In this document: one piece after another, positions 1 to 8,930 of the stretch
How the letters are laid out: every line of letters begins with the position of its first letter
Numbering within the stretch: the stretch's first letter is position 1
Origin: Hymenopus coronatus
Lineage: Eukaryota > Arthropoda > Insecta > Mantodea > Hymenopodidae
Reading direction: 5' to 3'
Length of the DNA stretch: 64,000 nt
NCBI GenBank assembly: GCA_030762935.1
Contig: CM060900.1
Span: 292,563,736 to 292,627,735, forward strand
The notes under the pieces: model-generated
Told to the model about the DNA's origin: nothing
The model's input: only the letters and a program-made list of their open reading frames with translations
Database searches by the model: none
Made by a program: the position numbers and the translations under genes

Positions 1-929
1 ACAGGCTTTTAGTGAGTGGGTTATGTGCTCTGATTCCTTGAGTGTTTTTCAGAGCCTGAGATTGCTGTACAGCCCCCATCCCCTTGTACAGCGTGTCCGG
101 GATTGTCTCCATTCGCTTGCCGAATCGGGCTTTAACGTCACTTTTTTATGGGTTCCTGGACACGTCAGCACAAGTGGCAATGAGGCCGCTGACGCCGCTG
201 CGAAGGCCGTCATTTCGGCCCCCATGTGTTCTAACGCACCTGTGCCTTCTGGGGATTTACGCGGTTTTTACCAACATCTTATCCTTTTGCGTTGGAATTC
301 TGCCTGGGCCGATCTGCAGGGGAATAAACTTCGGGTTGTGAAGCCCCTCCCTGTCACCTGGAATACATCCTCTCTCGTGTGCCGTCTCGATGAGGTTCTT
401 TTAACTAGACTCCGTATCGGGCACTGTCGTTTTAGTCACAGTCATTTATTGTCTTCGGATCCTGCACCGCTTTGTGTTCACTGTCGTGAGCCCTTGACTG
501 TGAGGCATGTTTTAATCAAGTGTCAGTTTTTAGCTCTCTCAAGTTTGTCCGTTGGTATACCAGCAGGAATTTCGGAGATACTGGCGGATGACCTTGTTTC
601 CATGGAATGAGTTTTAAATTTTATGCATCAGATCGGTAGGAGCCACCGTCTATGATTTGCACGTGTTGCCAGTGTGCCTTTTATTTAACAACCTGGTGGC
701 ATCGTTTACCGGTGGCGCTCTACTATTACATAGGATATAGTTTTGGGTTCCACAGCTCCTGACACTGAGTTAGCTACTTGTTTGTTGTGTTTTAGTTTTT
801 AGTGTGCAACCCTGGTTCCTCGCTTTTTAATTTCCTTTTAAATCCTGGTTGTTCGGGCGCTAATAACCATAGTCGTTGAGCGCCCTAAAGCTCTACTACT
901 ACTGCTGCTGCCGCTGCCTCCGCCGCCAC
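1..929 (+). mobile_element. I-like non-LTR retrotransposon (LINE-A), 3' end only
   Basis: This is the 3' terminal part of a non-LTR retrotransposon whose 5' part lies off the left edge. It contains the end of ORF2 (RNase H and C-terminal zinc-finger region), about 245 bp of 3' UTR, and a terminal stem-loop with a 7-bp stem (855-861 pairing with 879-885) and a 17-nt loop. It ends in a CTA/CTG/CCG trinucleotide-rich tail (about 891-929). The same domain set is seen in the LINE at 18810-24492, so the two belong to one broad group (I-like, RNase H bearing), but their 3' ends differ. Its 3' end coincides exactly with the outer end of the left inverted-repeat arm. Confidence 0.85.
2..610 (+). CDS. 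LINE-A ORF2 C-terminus: RNase H end and CCHC-like tail
   Basis: The frame is open to the left window edge, so the first ATG at 23 is internal and not the true start. The N-terminal part reads as the end of an RNase H domain: SDSLSVFQSL, then the characteristic WVPGHV, then GNEAADAAAKAV with a conserved acidic residue. The C-terminal part has LTRLRIGHCRF, followed by the Cys/His cluster C-X2-C...H-X4-C (LCVHCREPLTVRHVLIKC), typical of the end of I-like and R1-like ORF2 proteins. No stop interrupts the roughly 200 visible codons, so this copy is younger than most elements here. Known for the family: ORF2 supplies endonuclease, reverse transcriptase and RNase H for target-primed insertion. Confidence 0.85.
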   Translation, partial: QAFSEWVMCSDSLSVFQSLRLLYSPHPLVQRVRDCLHSLAESGFNVTFLWVPGHVSTSGNEAADAAAKAVISAPMCSNAPVPSGDLRGFYQHLILLRWNSAWADLQGNKLRVVKPLPVTWNTSSLVCRLDEVLLTRLRIGHCRFSHSHLLSSDPAPLCVHCREPLTVRHVLIKCQFLALSSLSVGIPAGISEILADDLVSME

Positions 930-930
930 C

Positions 931-2435
931 GTTTAAGATTGTTTTATGTAAGATTCAAAATTCCTAATGAGAAAATGGCAGCGAATTTTCTCAAATTTTG
1001 TGGCAAGGGGAACATTGCGATTATGTAATGTATTTTCACAATAAAATTCCTGAAACTATTTATATTAAGCAAAAAAACCTATCCAATTCTAATCAAATTT
1101 GATAATCATATTAACATAAAAGTGTTATCACAGCAAACGTTTAAGAAAAATCCATATTGAAATATAGAAATTTGAACTTCCACTCCCAGGATCCCTTTAA
1201 AACCCCAGATGGAGGTTTACAGATACTTCTCCCAACACAAATTATCCGTTAGGTTGATAGCCTTCGTAGTTTTATTTTTATCAAAACATTTAAACAATAT
1301 ATTTGAAGTACTGACATAACAGCTAACGTGAGCGTTGTTGAATTCTGTCTAAATTGGCATTTGAAGTTATCATCATTCTCCATGAGCTTTTATAGCTGGC
1401 AAACCATAATGCGTACGCAGCTTAAAATGTATTTAGGGAAAAATAAACAGCTCATGTAAGTGTTCAGCTTGTGGCGAATAATTTTATTCCGACATTAGCC
1501 ATTTGGGAAATATAAACCAATTCATCTGCAAGTTGGATTAAAAGCCTATATTATCGCCATGTATGAACGTTTTAAACGAAGAGAAACAATCAATATTTTC
1601 ATGCGAACTCGCGAAAGGCAAATCAGGTGAGAAGTTGTATACCGATAGTGCACGTGCATGAAATCACGCAGGAAGAAGTGCGAATTAAATAATTTCCTTT
1701 AATCGGAAATAACCTCTGATATAAGTTTTGTCAGGTTTAAAGTGGAGGGAAAAATCACGCTTTGTAAGCAAATACAATAAATAAAGAATAAATCTTAATT
1801 CAAATGAGTTGAGATATTTATGAATATCGGAAGCCAATACAGCTTAGTTTAACACATTCTTTATTATTAAGTGCCGCTCATCATGAAAATGTTATGTACA
1901 TCCTGGTTTATGTCGCTCTGAGTTTTTCTGGAGTTATAACATTACTGTTATGAATGTGATTTCTTAAAGGTAAGTCTACGGAAAATGTGTTGCATTTACA
2001 TTTCATTTAGAACTAAAATCACTTCTCGTTGCAGACAGTTCACTTTTGAGACCGATTTGGCTTAACATCACGATAAGACGCCTGCCTTCCTCCCCGCTGT
2101 TAAAAACACGTGTCCAACGATAGTAATGGAGCTTTTATTACGAGATACACGTTTGAGGGCACCTCAGAAAACGTATTTAAATAGAGATGTGTTATAGGAG
2201 CATAATGACTGTTAAATAAAGGTATTTACAACTTTAAACTGTATGCTTCACTGCATTAGTGTTGGGAGATCAAGGGCCTGTTTGCCATATCTACCAGTCC
2301 TAACTACTTCGAAAGGTTTACTTTGACTGCATTTTCTTTATACCCATTTCCATTCAAAACTCCTGCAATCACATTTATTAAGATTTCGAAGTAACTTTGG
2401 AAAGTTAGATCGAAATAAGAAATGCACTATAGTAC
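931..2435. other. Anonymous arm DNA without genes
   Basis: AT-rich sequence with no ORF worth naming. All of it recurs inverted at about 40400-43553, interrupted there by LINE-C. I see no protein motif, RNA gene or array in it. Confidence 0.6.
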
Positions 2436-2437
2436 TT

Positions 2438-2504
2438 AGGATTCGAATCACAAATATTTCGCCTCCCAGGTCACTGCTGTTCTATCTGAGCTACGAAATT
2501 GGTA
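2438..2504 (-). repeat. tRNA-like SINE head (decayed)
   Basis: Read on minus it contains GTAGCTCAGATAGAACAGC (an A-box-like stretch) and, about 30 bases later, GTGATTCGAATCC (a B-box-like stretch). That is the spacing of an internal RNA polymerase III promoter. The same head occurs on plus at 40322-40388 in the right arm. No clean acceptor stem pairs, so it is a SINE head or tRNA relic and not a functional tRNA gene. Confidence 0.55.
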
Positions 2505-2607
2505 TTGGCATGCCAAGTAATATTCCATGTGATTGCATCTTGCTGGTAAATCGCAAGGTGATCTCAATGTCTAAGACAAATTACGCCATTGTACATTTAC
2601 ATGCATT

Positions 2608-2641
2608 TTCCCTCTCTCTCTCTCTGTCTCTCTTTTTTTTT
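2608..2641 (+). repeat. CT-rich microsatellite and T tract
   Basis: A short run of CT repeats followed by a T tract sits directly at the 3' (minus-strand) tail of the adjacent SINE. It is probably the decayed A-rich tail of that SINE. Confidence 0.7.
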
Positions 2642-2905
2642 GCTAGTGTTTAACGCCCTCCTTTACTACTATGGCATCGCAGACGACGACAATGATAATA
2701 TATGGAATGAAGATGGGGCATCGGTGAAATGTGATTGCGGGGGAAACCGAAAAACCCAAAGAAAACCCGGCCCTTCGCCGCTTTGTCCACCACAAATCCC
2801 ATATGTGGTTGTTTGGAATTGAGCCAAGGCGACCGCTTTTCTTTCTGATTCTACTTTTTCTGGCTTAGGGAATAATAGTCCATAAAAATAATGTCTGTTA
2901 CAACG
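2642..2905 (-). repeat. tRNA-derived SINE, family 1 (left-arm copy)
   Basis: On minus it has a degenerate tRNA-like head (about 2905-2815). The body contains GGGATTTGTGGTGGACAAAG and the pyrimidine-rich stretch GGGTTTTCTTTGGGTTTTTC, and the 3' end contains GCGTTAAACACTAGC, running into an A/T tail. Clearly related copies are at 61164-61395 (plus) and, truncated, at 40120-40228 (plus). Three copies with the same head-body-tail order define a family from this window alone. The SINE is in both arms, so it inserted before the arms separated. Confidence 0.75.
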
Positions 2906-3361
2906 CAACTAATGCTGTACTGGACTCTAGCCGCTAGTGCATACCCGTCGGCACGAAAAAATTTGCTTTCATCCATTGTCTGTTATGATGCATATGTATG
3001 TTGAAAGAATAAACATAAAAGTAAAGGTATAGATTCTTTCATGGGATTTCGTAAGACAATAACTTCTTAATGCAACTGTATCAGTGTGTAGCATCTGGTG
3101 TGTTTTTTTAACTCTCTCTAAACACATCTAAAGTTTTCTATCTCAAAGCGGCTAGCACGTACATTGTTGTCGATGTCAGTCAGCGGTTTTTTCAGGACAT
3201 GTACAGCCCTTTGTCCAATTTCTCTGCTCCATCCCTCCCCTGCTCTTCTAATTCTTCCCCTTGGTATTTCATGTTTTTAGTGCATTGCCTTCAACTTTCT
3301 TATTTGTCCTTCAGGTTCCCGCAATTTTGGAAGCCACAAGTAAAATGCTATTTTAGTACTT

Positions 3362-3365
3362 TTTC

Positions 3366-3419
<54 letters not shown>

Positions 3420-3601
3420 CATCATTATTATCATAATTATAATTATCATCATGATTATTACTATCGTCATCGTTATTGTTACTGTTATTATTATTGTTGT
3501 TATTGTTATCGCTATTTTTATTACAATTATTATTACTATTGTTGTTATTGTTGTTATGGTTATTCTTACTCTTGTTGCTATGTTTATTCTTCTTCTTCTT
3601 C

Positions 3602-3633
<32 letters not shown>

Positions 3634-3726
3634 GTTAGTATTAGAATTATTATTAGTATTATTATTATAATGATTACTACACTTATGATAATGAGGATGA
3701 TTATCATTATTACTATTGTTGTTGTA

Positions 3727-3784
<58 letters not shown>
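3362..3784 (+). repeat. TTA/ATT microsatellite with interruptions
   Basis: About 420 bp of mostly TTA/TAT trinucleotides with ATC, GTT and CTT variants. Long Ile- or Leu-rich ORFs read through it are artefacts. It directly abuts the 5' terminus of the pogo element. The right-arm counterpart (37749-39410) is about four times longer. Confidence 0.95.
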
Positions 3785-6556
3785 GAGGAAAGTGCCTAAA
3801 ACCGGACTACCGTCCCCAAAGCGGACCATCGGTCTCCTGGCTCTGTATACTCCTGAACTCTAGCTGGACCAAGTGTGAATAGTAGTTTAAGCTTCTACCA
3901 CTCTCTGGCGTAGCACACACGTCACCCGCTTCATTTGTGGCTTATCAGTCCGCCATTACGTGTTTTGAAAATGGAAAAAGTTTTTAGTGTGCCATACTTT
4001 TTGTGATTTCTCCTTGATATCGGCAGATATTTTTTTCAACCTTATAAGAGGTGCGGTTTATGCAACCGAAGAGGGTCCAGTTTATATAAATGAAACATTT
4101 ACTGATACTTAAGATTAATATGTATCAGTAAACGTGTAATTTACATAAACCCGGACCCTTTATTTTTTAGGTTTAAAGTCTCTCTGTATTTGAACAACGT
4201 TTGATTCTCTTGGAATTCTGTTGCAGATTCCAAGGGCATAATGGGGAAGGTTGATAAAAAAAAGTGGAGCCCATCTAAAATTACTAAAGCTATTGACGCA
4301 GACCGGAAAAATATGATGGATTGGAAGCAAGCCAGTAAACACTTTAATGTTCCGTAAACAATACTAATGAGATTGTCTGACATGATGTACGGTACACCTG
4401 AAGATGCAGCAAAAACAAAAAGAGGCAGACCTACAATTTTGAGTAAAGATCTTGAAGAAGAGCTGGGTCACTATTGTCTTGCCATGGAAACTTCATTTCT
4501 TGGGCTTACTCGTAATGACTTGAGAAGAATGACTGTACAATTGGCTGAAAGAAATAGCATTGAACATCCTTTCAAAATCGAAAAAGCTGGGGAAAAGTGG
4601 GTTAGTCTTTTCCTTAAACGTCACCAAAAAAAAAAAAAAAAAAAAAAAAAACTATCAGAAAGGAAGCTAACTGGAACATCCTATAGCAGGGCTCTTGGTT
4701 TCAGCAATGAAAACACAGATAAGTTCTAAAACATTCTGGCAGATGTTGATGAGAAAGTCAATTTCACTCCTGACAGAATTTACAACGTTAATGAAAGCGG
4801 CATTACTGCGGTTCAATCCAAAGTATCAAAAGTAATAGACATTAAGGGCTAAAGACAGATAGCTGCCTTGACATCAGCAGAACATGGCGCCCTTATAACG
4901 GTTGTTGCTGGTATGAATGCTAGTGTGTCATTCGTGCCACCTTTAGTAGTTTTTCCGAGGAAAAATATGAGTGAACAGTAGAAAAACGCGGCTCCACCGG
5001 GAACAATCTTTGCAGCGCACCCTTCAGGGTAGATACAAATCATCTGTCACACTCAGTGGTTTCGAAACTTCATCGAGATTCCTAATCCTACAAAGGAAAA
5101 AGTCCTACTGTTGATCTTGGATGACCATTTTAGCCACACACAGAATATTGATCTGATCGATTTGGCAAAAACAAATCATGTAGCCATTGTGTCGCTCCTC
5201 CCACACTCCTCACACAAACTACAGCCTTTGGACAAGAAGCTTCTGGGATCTCTTAAGGTTTACTACAGCCAGGAAATCAGGCAGTGGTTAAAACACAATG
5301 GGCGTGCTGTCAGTGCTTTTGGTGTAGTGGAACTGTTTGGCACAGCCTATATTAGATGTCAAACAGCTCAAGTAGCAATCAATTGCTTTAAAACTACAGG
5401 CATATACCCATTGAACAACAAGCTGTTCTCAGATGCCGAATACATTGAAGAGGCAAACAAAAAAGGAGATTCACCTTTCTATGAGTCTGTGATAAAAAAA
5501 AAATCACGAAAATCAGAGCTTTACAGAGAACAGAGAAGAATGTGATTTGGACAAACTACCAATTATTGCAGAGTTTGACCCTAGTCAACCCTCGACATCT
5601 GCGGCAGGTCAGAGTGCTCCTCTGCCAGAAGCTACGCTTGAGCAACCCCAGGTTTCCACATCTTCTAGGATAAACCCGTTATGTGTCACCTCCATTCCAA
5701 AAATCAAAAATAGGGGAGGAAAGGCCTGGAATTGCAGGGTCATCACATCCAAGCTTTACAAAACGCAATTGGTTGAATATAAGAAAGCAAAAGAAGCCAC
5801 TGAAGCTAAACAGCAAGCATGGAATCATACTAAAGGATGCAAAAGTAATTGTGGCCGGAGACGCGTTTCAGCAATAGTTCTTCTAGAAAAGGGAAAGAGC
5901 TCGTAAAAGAGCGTCTAAATATCGAGAGTAATGTGAAAGAAACAACAACCGAAGATGAAATCAGCGTGCCCTCTAGATCATCTGAATTGGATTTCCTCCT
6001 GGGAGTTTCTCCATCCAAAGATGATGACGCATGGTGTATGTTTTGTGGTAGGAAATTTTCGGAGGATTCTAAAGGGGAACTTTGCGTCATGTGTGTTATG
6101 TGCTCGTTGTGGGCCCATGTAGATTATGCAGGGGCTTATAAGGACCTGTACATCTGCGATTTTTGTCACTAAATGATTCAATTCTGTACTTTTTTAATAC
6201 ACTCTGTATTTTCTTTTAAACTATAGCCCGTAATTGTTATGTTATATTTATATTTTGAAACTAGTTTATATTTACCGTGATTTAATACGAGTTTATAATT
6301 TTTTTTAGTGGTATTTTCAATGTTGTAACAAGGGGTCTGGATTCGGCAACTATTTTTCAAATCACCAAAGTGTAAGGTTTCTGAAAACAATAATTTTCCA
6401 TACAAAGTTTTAATTATATAGTCTGAAAGTAAGATATAAATAGTGCTAAACATTACAAGGTAAATATTACATGTCTTTGAAAAAACAATATTTTATTATT
6501 TTCTACTTTTTTAAATAGAAAAACAAAATGGGGTTCCGGTTTTTGGCACTTCCCTT
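3785..6556 (+). mobile_element. pogo/Tigger-like DNA transposon, left-arm copy
   Basis: The ends are imperfect terminal inverted repeats: 12 bp starting GAGGAAAGTGCC on the left and, reverse-complemented, AAGGGAAGTGCC on the right. They continue as related sequence (AAAACCGGACTACC against AAAAACCGGAACCCC). TA dinucleotides flank both ends, the target duplication expected of Tc1/mariner/pogo elements. The length of about 2.77 kb and the single DDE_1-type transposase fit the group. Both flanks are AT-rich microsatellite (TTA on the left, TTA/TAG on the right). The inverted counterpart is 35338-37741. Confidence 0.85.
4241..6172 (+). pseudogene. pogo/Tigger-like (jerky-type) transposase, degenerate
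   Basis: Domains in order: a Psq-type helix-turn-helix near codons 8-50 (SKITKAIDAD...ASKHFNVP), a CENP-B-like DNA-binding region (RGRPTILSKDLEEELGHYC, then LFLKRHQ), a DDE_1 catalytic core, and a C-terminal PHD-like zinc finger (WCMFCGRKF ... ICDFCH, about 6030-6172). In the core the first catalytic position reads IYNVNESGI, with Asn in place of the family's Asp. The second is intact in LILDDHFSHT (about 5111), and the conserved HKLQPLD and TTGIYPLN follow. Stops interrupt it, for example after HFNVP and at 4727, and a poly-A run near 4626-4650 shifts the frame. It is dead. The family would cut and paste its own element in the nucleus. Confidence 0.85.
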
Positions 6557-6559
6557 TAC

Positions 6560-6676
6560 TGTTGTTATTATTATTGTTGTTATTATTATTAATGCGAATT
6601 ATTATTACTATTATTATTGCTATTATTATTATTATTATTATTAGTAGTAGTAGTAGTAGTAGTAATAGTAGTAGTG

Positions 6677-6715
<39 letters not shown>

Positions 6716-6727
6716 ATAGTAGTAGTG

Positions 6728-6802
<75 letters not shown>

Positions 6803-6814
6803 ATAGTAGTAGTG

Positions 6815-6862
<48 letters not shown>

Positions 6863-6880
6863 ATAGTAGTAGTGGTAGTG

Positions 6881-6925
<45 letters not shown>

Positions 6926-6943
6926 ATAGTAGTAGTGGTAGTG

Positions 6944-6979
<36 letters not shown>

Positions 6980-6997
6980 ATAGTAGTAGTGGTAGTG

Positions 6998-7037
<40 letters not shown>

Positions 7038-7093
7038 CAGTAATAGTAGTAGCAGTAGTGGTAGTGGTGGTGGTGGTGGTGGTGGTGATGGTG
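6560..7093 (+). repeat. TTA/TAG/GTG trinucleotide array with higher-order pattern
   Basis: TTATTA passes into a roughly 430-bp TAG/AGT array. A variant cluster AATAGTAGTAGTGGTAGT recurs near 6664, 6714, 6801, 6861, 6924, 6979 and 7042, a spacing of about 50-87 bp. This is a higher-order minisatellite built from trinucleotides. It ends in GGT/GGC repeats. Poly-Ser, poly-Val and poly-Leu ORFs here are artefacts. Confidence 0.9.
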
Positions 7094-7099
7094 TTGGCG

Positions 7100-8714
7100 G
7101 CGGCATTTGTTGTTTCTCTTCGCAACACCTGTCTTTTCTGTTTCATGTCTCTGTTGTGTTGCATCATTTGGGCAAGCTTTTTGTCGGCAGGCAATTTTTT
7201 TTCTTAAGGCGTATAAGCAGCTTAAGCAGCATCGCCATCCGGAGCGTCCATTGCAGCAGAAATTTGTTTTAGAGATGAAATATTCCTTGATTAATCATTG
7301 AGTCAGCATCAAGAGCAACTTTGGCTATCGAAATAATGGCCACGAGTCTTGCGAATATGTTTTAATGTATATTTCAGCCACATGACTGAATGCTATCCTA
7401 TGATTTCTCAACCAAAATCCAAATAGCAGTGTTTCTGTAAGCCGTAAATTTTTGTTCCATCGTGCGATATCCAGATGTTTACCAGCCATATTGAGGAGCT
7501 TAATTCCGCATATTCACTCTTTAAAAGTCTTTCTAGGTTTATACAAGGTTCACAGTATCTATATTTTGACTGATGCACTTCAAAAGGCAGTAAATAATAG
7601 AAATATTTAACCCAACGCCTCTGTTGATCTTATCTCTTTTAGATCTTTTCAGATACTGATTAGTCTCATGAAATACAGTGTCCTTGTGCGTCTTTCCTCA
7701 TGCAGATCTAGCCTAACTTAATCTAGATTTCAATGTCTACATCAATTGCGTTAATTACATTCAGCCAGCAGTTATGAATGTTCATGAATGTGTGTGTGTG
7801 TGTGTGTGTCCCAGCGTGGCATGTATGCCAAATAGCTCCTGAGTTTGACTTCATTTGCCCATAGAGCTCTCTCGATTTGTCCAAGTTTTCAGATGCTGTT
7901 TTTTGTTGAAACAATATTTTGAACCATTGTTGTAAGGACTATCTTTAAGCTTAATGGTGCCTCTTTAGCTTCTTTATATATAAATGTTTGACACAATTAT
8001 TGTTTGCTGCGTAACCATCACCTCTCAGATATGCTATCGCCTATTTTCTTATTTTCGATATCGAACACTTCCATTTTAATTTGGCTTGAGCTTCTTGCAT
8101 TTATGTAGTTTATTATATCTTTTTTATTAGGAACATAATAATTTTCAAGGAAGTTTCATTCCTGAAGCTTTCGGTGTCGATCTTTAAGACAATTATGTTC
8201 AGGTATTCCATTAGACCGTCATGCTGAGATGCATACCGTTTCCGTGTGTGGTTCTAAGCAGGGGCTCAAATTCACCGAAGTGCAGACGTGCAATAGTGTA
8301 TAATTACGTTCTTCTTTAACAGAATCAGTTAAAATGGCTCAATCAACAAAAAGCCTGCCAAGCACTATTTTACAGCAGCCAAATTAGGGGATGCGTGAAG
8401 CCTTTACTTGTGGACTCAGAAACTGAAAACGATATACATTGCTTGTATATAATATTAAACGACCTATAACTTGATATAAAGACGAAATTTTACTTGAAAT
8501 CCAGAGAATGAGGCTTAAGAATGTAGCTAAGTATACAAAACCACAAATGGATATGTACTGATAGGTCCGAAGTTAGAGAGCAATAGTTTGGTGAGCGGAA
8601 TTAATCAACCAGTTGGAGAACCGCTTCAGCGTAACTTCCAATATTAAACACGTGACAACGTTATTTTCGCGCTTCTTTTCAACCAGTCAGGAATGAACTT
8701 CAATATTGAATATG
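7100..8714. other. Anonymous arm DNA, left
   Basis: No coding signal I can support. It contains a GT microsatellite at about 7787-7811, matched by an AC run at about 33798-33813 in the right arm. The whole stretch is mirrored at about 32975-34396. Confidence 0.6.
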
Positions 8715-8930
8715 CTAGGTATATAAGCGATGCGCATACAAGGAATTAGACTTCTTCTTTAGGTTTCGTATTACACTTGTGATGCTCTACGTGGTACGCT
8801 ATAGGCTGTACGTTGTACGTACGATAAGGCAGCAGGGTGAGTGCCTGAGTATTATACATTATTACGTGAAACATTGTAGTTATCGCACGAGTCGATTTGT
8901 CGCGTAATAGGCAAGTACGCAGTAATTATT
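8715..8930 (+). promoter_or_regulatory. Strongly conserved island: TATA box, short ORF, 5' splice-site-like motif
   Basis: A TATATAAG box at about 8722 is followed roughly 30 bases later by AGACTTCTTCTTTAGG, then a 41-codon ORF starting at the ATG near 8781 (MLYVVRYRLYVVRT...), inside which lies CAGGGTGAGT, a good 5' splice-site match. Over about 165 bp (8761-8925) I count only about 4 differences from the right arm, while neighbouring blocks differ at roughly 10-15 percent. That could mean a functional first exon or RNA, or a recent local gene conversion. I do not recognise the peptide. Confidence 0.45.

Noticed and set aside
2438..2504. Functional tRNA genes at 2438-2504, 40322-40388, 58690-58765 and 61164-61230
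   Set aside because: A and B boxes are present, but acceptor stems do not pair and SINE bodies or arm repeats follow; they are SINE heads.
3362..3784. Long Ile-, Leu- and Val-rich ORFs in the AT-triplet arrays (also 26881-27198, 37794-39523)
   Set aside because: They are open only because trinucleotide repeats lack stops in several frames on both strands; there is no non-repeat coding content.
4241..6172. Host jerky-like (domesticated pogo) gene
   Set aside because: It lies between terminal inverted repeats with TA duplication, is multiply broken, and is present in both arms.
6664..7042. CRISPR-like regularly spaced repeat
   Set aside because: The spacing is irregular, the spacers are the same triplets as the repeats, and the setting is eukaryotic.
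6562..7272. Poly-Ser, poly-Thr, poly-Val and poly-Leu ORFs of about 200 codons
   Set aside because: Same TAG array read in different frames; a microsatellite artefact.
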